A DNA stretch of 64,000 bases from Powellomyces hirtus (GCA_025526995.1 JAHLKG010000002.1:1-64000); one strand, 5' to 3'. Numbered from the stretch's first letter, positions 1 through 11,535 are shown. Program-made: numbers and translations. Notes: a model not told the origin generated them from the sequence alone.

Positions 1-714
1 CAGCACCTCAATTGCCGGGTATCCACGTCGCTGCTAACCAAGTTTCTTGAAAAAGCGGGTGCGACTACGTGGTTCAAGTCTCGTCAGTGGCACCCTTCGA
101 TTTTCTCTCCCCCCCCCCCCCCGGTTGCTGACTGGGATTTTTTTCCGCCCGAACATGTAGTCCAGGGAACGCAGCAAGGTTGGTCTTTGCTCGTTGGACG
201 GTTTCCCTATGAGACGCAGCCCGTGCTGAAACTTCATCCCATCATAAGAACGAAGTCCAGCGGACATTTTGAACAACGCCGAGACCGTCTTCAGCCTGCC
301 TACCAATGTGCGTCGCTCCGATGTCGTCGCAGAAGCCTACAACAACACCGCCGTGCAGGGCTTCGGCAGATGAAGAAGCGCGCTGGGCCTGTGGTTGGGC
401 CCGACACCGGGTCTCTGTGCGCTGATAGCGACGCCACGTATGAGCTAGCGACGCCACGTATGAGCTGATGGGCGCGGCCGTCGTTGCCTGTCGGGACTGG
501 CTAACGTTATGAACTTGGCCGCGGGCGCATTTCAAACGTTGTTTGCGAACCTGTTTAATTCTTTTTGGATTGGTATCGTTGGCTTCCGAGCCATTCAGAG
601 AGAGTTTTCATCCAGGATCACTGCAATCGTCGCCGCGATGGGTATGTGTCGCTGGCGTGCTGGCGCCTCCTTTGTTGCTGACCGACGTTTTTAACCTTTT
701 CGATCCGTCGATCT
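1..714. other. unresolved 5' stretch
   Basis: No gene could be closed here. A short plus-strand frame at about 262-388 (residues such as NNAETVFSLP and SDVVAEAYNN, then TGA) follows a plausible acceptor and looks coding, perhaps the last exon of a gene starting before the window. A minus-strand frame at 130-306 also has protein-like composition, so the strand is undecided. A C-rich run lies at 107-122. Confidence 0.25.
427..466. repeat. 20-bp perfect tandem duplication
   Basis: The unit TAGCGACGCCACGTATGAGC occurs twice head to tail with no mismatch. No function is apparent. Confidence 0.85.
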
Positions 715-1113
715 CGTTGCAAAGGGTATCGTACGCCGCGCAGCTCGCCAAGCTCAACATGTTTCGCACTCCCGAGATGATCGACGTGCTGGCGGCCCTG
801 ATGACCGTGGTAGTGGCCAAGAACGGGTGGGACTTCACGAAGGCGATGAACGCCATTCTTGCTAACATAACACACGTTCCGGAAGTTGCGCCCACGGGTC
901 ACACATACGTTCAAGCCGGCGGTGGCGTAATCGTCGCACTTGGAACGGCGGTGCAACCGGGCTCCATGCCTGATGTGCTACCCGCTGTGCTTCCCGCGGT
1001 GAGCTACGCTGTTGCCGCTAATTCGGCGTTCTGCCAAGTTGCAAACAAGAATGACGGATCGAAAGAAACGAAGATTCTCGATTGGATGCAAATACGTGGG
1101 TTGATGCGTTTCG
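715..1113 (+). CDS. hypothetical protein exon
   Basis: An open plus-strand frame reads as a mostly hydrophobic, alanine/valine-rich segment (for example LAALMTVVVAKNGWDF and AGGGVIVALGTAVQP). I do not recognise the family. It could be an upstream exon of the metallo-beta-lactamase-like locus that follows: a weak donor near 1092 and an acceptor ending at 1163 would join it to the next segment. The start codon is not settled; the first ATG in frame is at about 760. It may also be a decayed gene. Confidence 0.3.
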
Positions 1114-1163
1114 TCACTCGTACTCAAACGAGACTGTGCGCTAACTGCGGAAATTCTGCTCAG

Positions 1164-1688
1164 ATATCGTCAATGTTGGCTCTGGCGACGGCACAATTCA
1201 GGAAGTGGTGTCTTATTCCTGCGAGGTCAATAAGAGTGGACCGAAAATGACCAAAAAAGAGATCCGCGAAAAGTGCACCTTGACCAATATGTGGGCTCTT
1301 CTACGCTACGTGATAATGCTTCGTCGGTGCCTCTTAGCTCAAATTTTCTCTCCCTTTACAAGGCAACGTCTTGCCATCGATGGGGGGGACGCGGTCCTCG
1401 GTCGTCCGGGCCCGTTCTCGGCATATGTGCAGCGCCTGCCTGTTACGGTGGCTGGCGGGCAGTTCCAGCAGTACAAGCTCGATTCCGCCATCATCACGCA
1501 TCTTGATACGGATCATTTGGTGAGTGTTTCCACCCCAAACTGGTCAAGAAAACGACAGCATTAGCTGACGCACGCTGTCCCAGGCCGGATTCATTCCCAT
1601 TCTTGAGAAGGATTTTACAAACCCTGCCGTGCGCAATTTCCGTCGTGGAGCCTCCATCATGCTCAACAATTGGTTTGGTATATTTGCA
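1164..1688 (+). CDS. metallo-beta-lactamase-fold hydrolase-like, partial
   Basis: The frame holds an N-terminal strand signature (IVNVGSGDG), the IDGGD motif about 70 codons later, and the metal-binding motif ITHLDTDHL, which has the TH-x-D-x-DH spacing of metallo-beta-lactamase-fold enzymes. A canonical intron lies directly after the motif (donor GTGAGT at 1520, acceptor CAG ending at 1583). The joined frame continues AGFIPILEKDF, as expected after a DH motif. The segment between the first strand and IDGGD is long and probably contains another intron. Family resemblance fades after about 1670, where the antisense F-box gene ends; the frame stays open to 2018 but lies wholly antisense to that gene. 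This may be a truncated gene or relic. Substrate unknown. Confidence 0.45.
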
Positions 1689-3085
1689 CTATCGAGGTCT
1701 CGGCAAATCATCGTGGCCAACAAAGGTCCCCAAGCCAATAAGACGCCCCGTTCGCGGGCTCTGCACCACCCAAAACATGTCCAGGTCAACGTCCGGAAAC
1801 CTCGTGGGTTGAGCGCTGTCGTCGAGTGCAACGACCTTGTAAATTTTGTGCCCGACCCCCCACTTTTCAAGACGTCTGAACGCCATGTGCAGAGACGGCA
1901 TGATCGCCAAAAGCGGCTGCTCCTGCCTATATCTTCCCAAACCCAAAAGCATCAGGAACGGCTGTCCCATGCCGGCTGGATCGTGGAGGAGCCTGCGATG
2001 AACGATTTCAGCGTGTAGCCGAGGGTCGTCGTGGAAAAGCTCTTTCTCGTAGTCTGAGGGGCCTCTGACAGGTCCTTGCCATCCCGTCTCACGGATGCGA
2101 TTCCATGGGTAGCATTCTGGTGGCGCATCGCTTCGCTTTGCAATGTCGTAGCAGTAGTGTGCAAAGGGAGTACACTGTGGGGCAAATGCGGGGAGCTCAA
2201 AGGGCGTGATGCTAACGGGTCTGCTGGTCGAGTAAACATGGCCGGTGATAGTTCGGAACGTCTACAAGGGTCGAGAGAGGTTAGACGCAGCTCGCGGTAG
2301 AGCTGGCATTAACATGCAGGCCGCTTTACCTCTTCGTTCACTTCAACACCATCGCCCAAAGCGGCCAAGTTCGTTCCAAAGAGCACAGGGCGGACCGAAT
2401 AGTTCCATGGCGGATACACATTGTCCCGGGTCTCCCCGCCCACCAGCCGCACCAGGTATTCCATGAATGCAAGCTCCCTTAGCAGGTCAAACCATTGACC
2501 TTTGGCAGCACAAGGACCCGGATGCGCGCCGTCCACCAAATCTGCAGGCGTGGTGATGTGCCCGCAGGTCCAGGCTTCGGCGCCGTTCGCGACCATGCCC
2601 TTCCTGAGAACGTGGAGCCACCCGACATCCTCGTCGGACAGGTTTTTGAAGTTTGACATGACGTGCATCCCGTCGCCTTGCCACATGTGACGGGCGCGCC
2701 GGCAGGGAAGCAAGTGGTCTTGACCGAATGCTTCGGAGCGGATGAGAGCATTCCATTGCTTGCTGACGGCGCAGCAGCGGAGGACGGTACGGTGGTCGGG
2801 GAGCCTAGCGAGGATTCGGCTGAGAACCTCAAGTGGAAAGTCGTCCAAGCTCATTTGTCGAAAGTCTGTTCCACAACCGTCTTCAAATGCAGCGAAGAAA
2901 TTAAGTGAACACTCGCGGTGCACCTGAAGTGGCTGTACTCCGGTGGACTGCCCGCCTATGGTGACTGTGACCGTAGCTTGATCGCCCAATCTAACAGCTG
3001 TAGCGGACATGTGGTTTACATCCGGAAATGTCCTTCGGAGTGCAAGGCGAGCGCAGCCCGTAGGCGTAACAGGCGACAGGATCAA
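1689..3085 (-). CDS. F-box domain protein
   Basis: Two exons, 3085-2330 and 2261-1689, joined in phase 0 across a 68-nt intron with GTAAAG donor and TAG acceptor, give 442 residues. An F-box lies at residues about 78-120 (DDFPLEVLSRILARLP ... CCAVSKQWNALI). F-box proteins bind Skp1 in SCF ubiquitin ligases and present substrates through the region after the F-box. Here that region has no LRR, WD or Kelch repeats that I can see, so the target is unknown. The ATG at 3085 is the most upstream in frame; an internal Met just before the F-box (about residue 78) is an alternative start. The last exon overlaps, antisense, the tail of the plus-strand metallo-beta-lactamase-like frame. Confidence 0.75.
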
Positions 3086-3942
3086 GGTGGATCCGGAGAC
3101 TTAGCTGGTGTACTCCGCCAAACAGCCCGTCGTGCAACTGTGATTTGAGCCAGCTCGAGTCAGGCTAGGACAAACCACTGCGAATCCAGAGCCTTCTTTG
3201 GGGAGGAGGTCCGCATTCAGGTTGCTACAGCAGTCGCATCTGGTTTGCCACGGCGCATCTCGGGCTAACCGCGATCGTGGAGGGTCGCTAGCGAAGTGAC
3301 AGGCCGATGTCCCGCTTGTTCAACGAAACGACTAGCCGCATTGCTCTTACAGAAGGCTCTGCTCCAAACATTCCTTAGCGGAGGCTGCTGGACAGCCTTG
3401 GAACGGTCCAGGCAGGCCATTGACGCCTTCTGCACTTGCCGCGGTCCTGAAGCGCCGCCGGAGCCTCAACGCCTCTGTTCCTTCACCCGGCCGTAATGCG
3501 GCGCGTTTCTTGTACCTAGGCACTGCTCCTAGACAGGTCATGGTGGGAGGTGTGGGTTGCGTGTGTTCATGAGCGGGCATGGGGAGGGTCGATACATAGA
3601 TAGATTAGACATTTATAGAAGGGCAAACGTGGGAGAGTCAAATGGAAATAATGCAGTTCGGTCATCCGGATTCCTTAGATTCCATAGACATATCGGCAAA
3701 GTGCATCATTGGTAACAGTCACGGTCTAGGACGTATTTGATGCGAGCGAATCAAAGTGTCATTTATCGGCGGCTGTAAACCAATTTGTTGACACAACAAA
3801 ACGGGACTACAGCATACGCACGTTGGAGAAAAAACAGATATCTTGATATTGCACGTATTTCCGCGAGTTCATAATACGTGTTTTCATAGAAGCCATCTCT
3901 GTGCGTTCCTATTGTGAATCCAGAAGGTCCGTTGACCACATC
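3086..3942. other. intergenic, no gene seen
   Basis: About 860 bp between the F-box start and the KICS2 stop. Only short unrelated frames occur. Composition shifts from GC-rich to AT-rich after about 3600. It must hold the promoter of the F-box gene and the 3' end of KICS2. Confidence 0.5.
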
Positions 3943-5906
3943 TCAACTCTTCACTCTCAAGAACGTCAACGCGTCCTCATGCTCCAAACACCTCCCAACC
4001 CTCGCTCCAAACGCCATACCCGCCTGTTTACGGTCCTCATACAGTCCCTGATGAACGATACTCAGGACCAACCGCGGGACCACATGCGCGAGGAGGTACG
4101 TGGCGTTGACTTTCGGGTCGTAAAAGTGGATGTAGGATTTGGGGCGCGGGGCCTTTGGGGTGCAGGGAGTCGTGGGGGACGGGGAAGCGTGCGGCCGGAG
4201 GTAGGAGAGCAAGGAGGAGTAGGAGGATGTGGTGGCCGAGGCGGATGTGGATGGAGTGCTGGTTGGAGGAGTGAAGGATGGTGGTTGGGACGATGGGGAG
4301 GAAGACTTGTGCGAGTCGAGGTGAGGGAGGAGTTCGCGTTGGAGGATGGAGACGATATTGGGCCAATGTTCTATCGGCGGGTCCTGCATTCCGAAAAAGG
4401 CAGTGTGTAATTCAGCAAGCGACACAAGGAGATAGTTCCAAACACGCCAGCACATGTCAGTATTCACTTACGGCGGGAACATTGCACACACTGGGAAACG
4501 ACTGCAGGCCCGTCAACTGATCCGTCAGGCCTCCATGGCTGCACGCGTATCCGTCAACACAAAACGGTTGTTCGGGGCGGATCAGATAGATCAGGGAGAC
4601 GCTGCGGGCCTTTGTTTGGGATTGATATTGCCATAATCTAATCCCCAGACATACACAAAAAAAATAAAAATGTCAGTACAGTAGTTCCACGGAGAGACAT
4701 GATGGGCAAACAGTGGAAAGTGGGTTTACATACAATCGTAGTGGAGCCGAAGCCGAATTGTCGCACGTGAGATCAATTTGTTTCGAGGACAAGACGCGAT
4801 GAAAGAACAATCCGGTCTTGTCCGTGAGAGATGCAATCAGCTTTGCGTAGAACTGATGCAATTCGGAGCAAGATGCAACACCACCAGTCGCAGCACCAGC
4901 AGCCAGAGTGTGACTGTGGTTAGTGACGAGACTCTGTAACCTCATTATCTGGTCATTTGCGAGAAACAGCTGGAATGCGGCGTCCTTGAACTTGTATTCT
5001 TCGCACGCTACTTCCGCTTGGAATAGGCTTCGGAGACACGACACTTCACATCTAAACCAGCAAGTGCCAAAACTAATCAGTCCATCTCCAACTCCGACTG
5101 TGTATAGTCAACAAGCCCCACTTACTCAACCAGATAGCCCAAATTCTTTAACGGTAACAGCAAGTTCAAACCCGCATCCCCATTAGCTGCCATATAAATC
5201 CCCTCAATGTTCCCCATCTCTTCGAACAACGCCACATAAGTTGATTCCACGTGGCGCTCTGCGGACGCCAACGTCGTATGTCTGAACAAAAAAAAAAAAA
5301 CACACACATCCTCCTATCAGTATTTACAACGCGCCGAAATTGCCAGTTATGCCTCCGTCTTACACGTGAACCAACCGCTCCCGAACAAGACAATACACCT
5401 CCAACGCCTCAAGTACGGAACGGACGCCAGCCATGGGTCCATCCTCGGCCAGGTCCACCCGACCTCGCCAGTCTTGAACGTCGCCTTGTAGAGTTTTCAA
5501 AGCAAGTCCCAGATTCTATATACCCATAAAACAATGCAGCAAATGTGAGGGGATAGGTTAAGGACATAGTGTTTGAAACAGCTCCCATTCTTACGACCGG
5601 GGCTGACATTGGGGATGGGACATTTACCTCTTTTCGGAAAAATCGTTGCCGCACAAACCCCAACCCCTCATACACCATCTCCGCAGCGACGAGCTGATTC
5701 AGGATCTTGCGAAAGCTTGAATCCTACAATCACAAGTGTAGATAAAGTCAATTTCTCCGTTCACAAATCATCTTTGCGTTTTCGATGGACGCATGTGACA
5801 CCCATACCTCCATCTTGTTCGCAATTCTCTGACATTGCGCAAACGATAGCTGGCCGAGTGCGTTGAGGGCTTCTTCGAGGAGGGTTTGGAATACGAGGTT
5901 TTGCAT
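3943..5906 (-). CDS. KICS2: KICSTOR subunit 2 homologue (C12orf66 family)
   Basis: Seven exons (5906-5808, 5723-5628, 5515-5364, 5281-5126, 5051-4734, 4637-4472, 4383-3943), all with GT..AG borders and matching phases, give 475 residues, close to the roughly 445 of the human protein. Family hallmarks are near the C-terminus: EHWPNIVSIL, then a disordered Ser/Pro/Thr-rich insert, then YIHFYDPKVNATYLL. Upstream helices FQAEVACEEYKFKDAAFQ and LHQFYAKLIASL also align with the vertebrate protein. KICS2 belongs to the KICSTOR complex (KPTN, ITFG2, KICS2, SZT2), which anchors GATOR1 to lysosomes and couples nutrient supply to TORC1. Whether the other subunits exist in this organism cannot be seen here. 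Identity rests on recalled family motifs. Confidence 0.8.
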
Positions 5907-6433
5907 ATTTTATGGTCATCCTGTCACTGTTTCTTGATGGTGGTGTGGTGGTGGGGCTTGCACCGAATTTCGTGTGTCGTGTTTGGTGTGGCTTGCGCCT
6001 CGGAGGATCGCGACGGTCGCTTCACAGAGGACAACCCCATGACGTTTTCAAGTTCAGATCGCTATGACAACATTTGCTTGAGAGTGAATAGACCGACAAT
6101 TGTGCTTTCTCTGAGTGCTAAACTTAGATGGTTTGGCGAATTCCTTTGCATGCGCATGTGATATCGTAACTTGAAAATGAAGAACATGGTACAGATATGG
6201 ATTTTGGAAGTACAAAAATATACAGTTTATTTACATGCACAATCTATACACAAACAAAAGAATGGAGACAAAGCACATGGGAGTCTCCATCAAGGAGAAG
6301 AGAGGAAAGCGGAATAACACAAATAAAATGGAAGAGGGTGGCGTGTGAGGATGGGTGGATGGTTGGGAAGGAGGGAAGGGATATGAAGTAGGGAACTAAA
6401 GGGTTATATACAGTTTGTCTCCAAGTTCGTCAT
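5907..6433. other. intergenic, no gene seen
   Basis: Holds the KICS2 promoter and, at its left-to-right end, the 3' region of the cupredoxin gene. It is AT-rich from 6160 to 6300. Nothing else is recognised. Confidence 0.5.
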
Positions 6434-7798
6434 CTACAGCAGCATGATGGAACCCGCAAGCAGGGCGGTGAAGACACCCGCAACCATAGAGTGGGAGGTC
6501 ACTCCGACCGAGGCGGCGGACGGTGTCGTTGAGTTGGATGGGAGACCTCCCGCGGGTGTGCCGGCAGCACCACCGGCGCCCTCGACGATGATGAGACCCT
6601 TCATGCCCTGTGCGCAGTGGCCGTTGAAGGTGCAGACGTACCAGATGCGGCCGGTTTGGTTGGTGAAGGTCTGGTTGAAGGAACCGGGAGCCGGCACGTT
6701 GGCAGAAGAGAAACCACCGGGCATGGGCGTGCAAGTTTCTTTGTCGGCGGTCTGCTTGACGTTGTGGGTGCCCTTGGCGAATTGCCAGTTGACGGTGTCA
6801 CCGAGTTTGATGGTCATTTCGGCGGGAGTGAAAGTGAGACCGTCCTGGCCGACCTGGATGGTGTGGGTGGTGGGCGCGGCGCCGCCGGCAGCACCAGGAG
6901 TGGCAGCTCCGGCAGCGGCGACGGTGACGGTTCCGACCATCCCGCGCTGGCAGTGCTGGCCAACGGTGCAGACGTAGTGGTTGACACCAAGGGTGCTCAT
7001 CTGGACCATGTAAGAGCCGCCGGCATTCTCGTTGGCAGCGGTTCCGAAACCTCCTGCTTGGACATCGCAGGAGCCCGCGGTAGCGACTTGCTTAACGTTG
7101 TGGGGTCCAGAAGCAAAGTTCCACTTGACCCATGAACCGGGAGTCACAGTAACGTCCTTGGGCGTGAAGGTAAGACCTCCTTGACCGACAGTAATGACGA
7201 CAGGGTTGGCCTCAGTGCCGGTACCAGTGGCGCCTCCAGGAGCAGGGGCGCCGGTTGCGCCCGGGGCGGCGGGTGTGGCGGCAGGAGTGCCAGCGGGAGC
7301 TGGAGTTCCAGCCGGGGCTGGGACGGGGGCACCTGGAGCTTGTCCGGCAGCCTGAACGTCGATGGTCATCTGCATTCCGTTCGCGCAGTGCTGGCCAACG
7401 GTGCATCCGAACCATCGCATACCGGCCGAGTTGAACTTGAGAGCGAGGTTGGCAGTTCCGTTCTGTCGGCCCGAGTCGATACCTCCGGGGAGGACGCCGC
7501 AAGGGTCGTTGTTGTTACCCATCTGGGTCACGGTGTGTGGGCCACCAGCCCACGTGAATCGGACAATGTCACCGACAGCGACTTGCTATGATGGGCAGGA
7601 GAAGAAAAGAGCGCCATGTTAGAACGGACTGCGGAGATTTTGCGTTCAACATGATGCTGGCTGAGGGTTACTTACCAGAGCTTTTGGCTCGTAGACTTGC
7701 TTCTTTCCGGCAGCGACGGTGACCTGGTGAGTGGTCTGGGCCAGGACTGCAGCGGGGGCCAGAGCCATCGCGCAGGCAACGAGAGATGAGAACTTCAT
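6434..7798 (-). CDS. secreted GPI-type protein with three cupredoxin domains
   Basis: Exons 7798-7676 and 7585-6434 give 424 residues. A signal peptide is clear (MKFSSLVACAMALAPAAVLA). Three plastocyanin-like domains follow, each with the copper-site layout: an early His (GGPHTV, SGPHNV, KGTHNV) and a C-x4/5-H-x4-M cluster (GCTVGQHCANGM, VCTVGQHCQRGM, VCTFNGHCAQGM). Domains are separated by Ala/Pro/Gly/Thr-rich linkers. The C-terminus (SHSMVAGVFTALLAGSIMLL) looks like a GPI-anchor signal. Such fungal extracellular cupredoxin-like proteins are cell-surface proteins, sometimes tied to infection structures; a function here is not shown. All three domains keep the His/Cys/His/Met set, so type 1 copper binding is likely. 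Confidence 0.85.
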
Positions 7799-8888
7799 GA
7801 TGTTGCGTGTGTTTGTTTGTCCAGAGAAGGAATGTAAACAAAGGATATGTTATAAGGAAGAAGGAAGGAGGAGGAGGTATGGGTTGAAGTAGGGCGGGAA
7901 ACGGAGGAGGGGGGCAGATGGTCCGCGGGGCAGGTCCTTTATAGAATCTCTCGCAAGTTCACTCTCCCTCCGTCCAGAAAGGAAAGGCCACCCACCCACT
8001 CACTCCACTCGACTCAACTCACTCACGCAGGTAAGTGCATGTGTACACGGAAAGACTGTGCGGCGAGGGAGGGGAGGGAATGAAGCACCAACAAGCAAGG
8101 GGGGATACAATCTCTCGTTTCAAAAGACAGCCAGACAGTCTGCCCTTTAGCCTCCCTCTTTCTCCTTCTCCTCCCGTCCGTCCCATTCGTAAATTAGTCC
8201 ATGTCTGTGCGGTTGGGCTTAATTCAACCAACCCAACGGGACTGCCGTCGCGCCCAGGGTCTCACCGCAATAATGATAATGGCACAAGCAAAGCGATATA
8301 TCCATTAACTGAAGGGTGGGATGAAGCGAATGGGGCGCGGGTGGCGTCATCAACAAGGGGCCAAAGACGCGTTTCGTAAATTGGGTTGCGTTATTTTCGC
8401 CCACCACCGCACTCGTCTGTGAAACGCGCGTCTTTTTGCGATTCGACCGGCTGGAAATTAGAGTATAATTAACGTTGTGGCGGTGCTGCATCCCGGCGCT
8501 CCATTGCCAGTCGCCAGAACCATGCAATTATGGGATATGTTTCGTGTGTTCAGCCCCTTTCACTTGTCAATCCTCGAAGCGAGCGGTCAATGAGAATGAC
8601 CGCGCACGTGATTGAGCCTATATTAAGCTAAGAGCTCCCGCGGAGGAATCGGAGATGGATTGGCACGGCAGAGGGCTTTGTTTCTTGTTGGCAATGTAGA
8701 ATCATTCGTTGACTTGTTGAATACTGGGCGGGAAGAACGTCCGTCTGACAAAAAAGAACTGTGTCCATATTGGTAAATCATTTGCGCTACGCTAACGTAC
8801 ATACTACCCAACGAATCTACTTGTATGATGGAGATATGTGTACATGGCTACTCAATACGATACTCCCGCCCTTTTCTCAGTCCTTCTC
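7799..8888. other. intergenic, no gene seen
   Basis: About 1.1 kb between the cupredoxin start and the GNAT stop. Purine-rich and pyrimidine-rich tracts (7855-8010, 8150-8180) probably belong to the cupredoxin promoter. No convincing coding frame or RNA gene was found. Confidence 0.5.
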
Positions 8889-9755
8889 TCATCCCAACTC
8901 CAAGAGCGTAACGCCATAGACACCTGCCACCTGCGTCCTCGGCTCGCCACCCTTGTACATCCGCTTGCACTCGAACACATTCTGCATGTCCAATTCCTGT
9001 ACCATCCGTACCGCGTTGTCATTGATGTCGGGCACATCCATGAAAACAGGTTGCGTCTTGTCGCGTCTCTTGTTCACCAGATGCAGCAGGACGGTTTTGG
9101 CCGCTTGTTCGTCATCAGCAAATAACGGCCCGATGCGATAGCCCGTCACGCACTCGCGCATCACACCGTACGCTCGCAGTTGCCCATCTTGAACAACTGC
9201 CACACCGTGAGATCCTTTCATGTTCCGCGTCCAGGCTTTCAAGAACGTCGGTCTCGCCGTTGGGAAGAACCGTGCATCAAATCTGAATAGTTTCTCCTCG
9301 TCCACAGTGTCCAAGGGTACAACCTTTTCATTGTGCTCTTTCTCTGGCCTGGGGAATATCAACCCCATGTACCGCATATGTCTATAAACACCCACAAACC
9401 CCTCCTTTTCATAGTTCGCTTGCTGCTCCACCACCCCATCAAGCCCTATCATCCTACACCCATCCAGATTCGCCAAAGCCGCCTTCCACAGCCCGTACCC
9501 GTAGCCTTTCCCGCGATGTTCGTGCGCCACAATGTACAATCCAATAAACCCAAACGAGTCATCGTATCGCATGGCGCTGATGCACGCAATAGGCACGTCG
9601 TTTAGGACTCCAACAAAGAATCCAGAAGCGTCAGCGCTAGGGAAGTAGATTGCATCGTGCAACCCGGGATTCCAGGATTCGGCTTGAGCGAGGGACATGG
9701 CGAATGCCAGTTCGGAAGGTTTCATTCTCCTAACTGTGTAGTTGTTGGAGAGCAT
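8889..9755 (-). CDS. GNAT-family N-acetyltransferase, YitH-like
   Basis: Single exon, 288 residues. The N-terminal half is a GNAT fold with the acetyl-CoA motif A sequence VAHEHRGKGYGYGLW (R-G-K-G-Y-G) near residue 80. The C-terminal half (YGVMRECVTGYRIGPLFADD) matches the second domain of YitH/HolE-type acetyltransferases. It should transfer acetyl from acetyl-CoA to an amine; the substrate is unknown. The ATG at 9755 starts the conserved region directly (VRRMKPSELAFAMSLAQAE). No intron is needed. Confidence 0.85.
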   Translation of the reverse strand: MLSNNYTVRRMKPSELAFAMSLAQAESWNPGLHDAIYFPSADASGFFVGVLNDVPIACISAMRYDDSFGFIGLYIVAHEHRGKGYGYGLWKAALANLDGCRMIGLDGVVEQQANYEKEGFVGVYRHMRYMGLIFPRPEKEHNEKVVPLDTVDEEKLFRFDARFFPTARPTFLKAWTRNMKGSHGVAVVQDGQLRAYGVMRECVTGYRIGPLFADDEQAAKTVLLHLVNKRRDKTQPVFMDVPDINDNAVRMVQELDMQNVFECKRMYKGGEPRTQVAGVYGVTLLELG

Positions 9756-10112
9756 TGCTGTTGACTCTCACGGACAGGGGCGAGTAGGAAAATCGGTACT
9801 GTATATCTCGTTTGTTTGAAGGTCTGGCGTGCGATGACGGAGCGCATGGGGTCCGCGCTGCACTGTGACACGCGAGAAAACGTGGAGGCGATGTTGTCAT
9901 TCGAGTGCACGGCGACCGCAGGCGGTAATTATGCCACTAAACCACAAATGCTTTTTCGATGGCTTCGAATTCCTCGAAAGTCATAACTGAGATTTGGGCA
10001 AGTGGGGAATATAATCATATGCGATTGATGGGACGATTTGTTTTTGAGAGACACAAAGTGGATGTAATAATAAAAGAACGAGGCAAGGAAAGTGCTTTGT
10101 CCCTAAGCTGGG
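9756..10112. other. intergenic, no gene seen
   Basis: Holds the GNAT promoter and the 3' end of NDUFB8. The stretch 9990-10160 is AT-rich. No gene recognised. Confidence 0.5.
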
Positions 10113-11143
10113 TTAAATCTTGTACACGTTGGCCTAGAGAGAGAAAAACATACAAAGAATTTGAATTGGTCAGCGTTTGTCGAGAGAGAATTAGATCCGT
10201 GTCAGCTCCTTCTCGTCTCTCTTACCTGGGTGTAGGTATCATTTTCGTCATTGGGGTCACCGCCCAGCTCGACCCGCAGACCGTTGTACGGGTAATCCTT
10301 CTCAGCAAACCATGCGTTCTTCTCTGGGTCCCACCAGTGAACACAAGCGCCCATTCCCGCAATGATGGCGAGGAGCTGTAACGAGTGCTTGGCGGGCTCC
10401 TTCCAGTGAACTTCAGGACCGATGGAAAAGATTTCGGTGAAGTTTTCGTGGTCGTACAATATTTCACCATAATCGCGACGTCCCTGCTGATCCCAGTACT
10501 TGAACGGGTCCCTCAGTTGAGCAAACTGGGGGCGGACGTGCGGGTAGTCGCCGATGGGGGCGAGTTCCGGCACGTCGAATCCGCGGTCGTGCCAGTTGGG
10601 CGGGGAGGGTAGGCCGGATTCCTCAGACGAAGGCATCGACTGGTCGTACTCGGGCCATTTCAGTGGAGCGACGACCGGACCAAGACCAGTGTCGACTGGG
10701 GCGGGTGGAGTGTACAGAGGGTGTTGCAGGAATGCGTCCGGGTCCTGAGGAGGGACAGCAGGCGCTGCCTTGTGTCCTTTTTGTTGCGCGGACCACAAGT
10801 CGGCGGCAACGGGTGCTTTTCGGTCAGCGGGAGCCCGATTGTCAGAGTTGTATCTACCACAATCATAAGTATGACGAGATTAGTATGCTTCGTTTGACCT
10901 TCTTCACATTCCACAAGTCGCCGGAATCCCCATCGCGCCAATTCAATCAAAAGCCAGTCAGTCAGTCATGAGAGCATACAAAAACGCTCATTCATCGACC
11001 ATCCGCTTTTCGAGCTTGGACGGTCCAGCTCAGGTGACGGCGACTCACCCGTAGTTCCTCACGGCTTGTATTCCGACTCTGGATCCCGAGGCGAAAATTC
11101 CTTTCCGAGATGCGCATGTCGCGGCGCGGGCCAACAAGTGCAT
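10113..11143 (-). CDS. NDUFB8: mitochondrial complex I subunit NDUFB8 (ASHI) homologue
   Basis: Exons 11143-11049, 10853-10226 and a tiny last exon 10133-10113 (ANVYKI then stop) give 247 residues. The first exon encodes a basic, Ser/Ala-rich presequence (MHLLARAATCASRKG) typical of mitochondrial import. Family landmarks are RDPFKYWDQQGRRDYGE, a single membrane helix (SLQLLAIIAGMGACVHWW) and KDYPYNGLRVELGGDPN. NDUFB8 is an accessory subunit of the membrane arm of NADH:ubiquinone oxidoreductase in the inner membrane. The 21-nt terminal exon matches the short C-terminal tail of the family and is easily missed by automatic annotation. Confidence 0.9.
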
Positions 11144-11535
11144 GGCGTCCTGCTTTGTGGTTGGCTACGTTCGGGTTCTATGTACGCCCTGCTCTGCCGA
11201 ACAGTTGCGTATCTGTGGTAGTTGAGAGGGTATTGAAACTGCGAAATTGCAGCCGCGTAAAGCCGTTGAGTTCGTCGTCGTCGTCGTCGTTCGTCCTGCC
11301 AGCCAGCTGTGGAACCATTTGCATTCCAGCCAGAGGAGAGTCTAAAGTAGACAAGCCAATCTGAATGTTGACAACTGGTTGTTGCTGTGGCAACAGAACG
11401 CATCATCATCATCCTCCAATTGTCAATTCCCGCCTATAGTCCGTTCAAAGTTTTTGGTTGCAACAATTTCAGTTATTTATTGACAAACCGCGATAATAGA
11501 TCATTCACTAGACGGAGAGACACTTGAGCATCAAT
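11144..11535. promoter_or_regulatory. divergent promoter region NDUFB8 / DAHP synthase
   Basis: The two start codons face away from each other across 392 bp. The region contains a GTC trinucleotide run (about 11273-11292, with the same motif again at 11400-11410 as ATC) and an AT-rich stretch at 11440-11510 before the DAHP synthase start. No defined factor site is assigned. Confidence 0.5.

Noticed and set aside
3296..3496. Small Cys-containing plus-strand gene
   Set aside because: 66 codons without a recognisable motif, signal peptide or splice context.
9890..9960. Possible tRNA
   Set aside because: Some GC-rich inverted pairing but no T-arm or anticodon arm of the right geometry.
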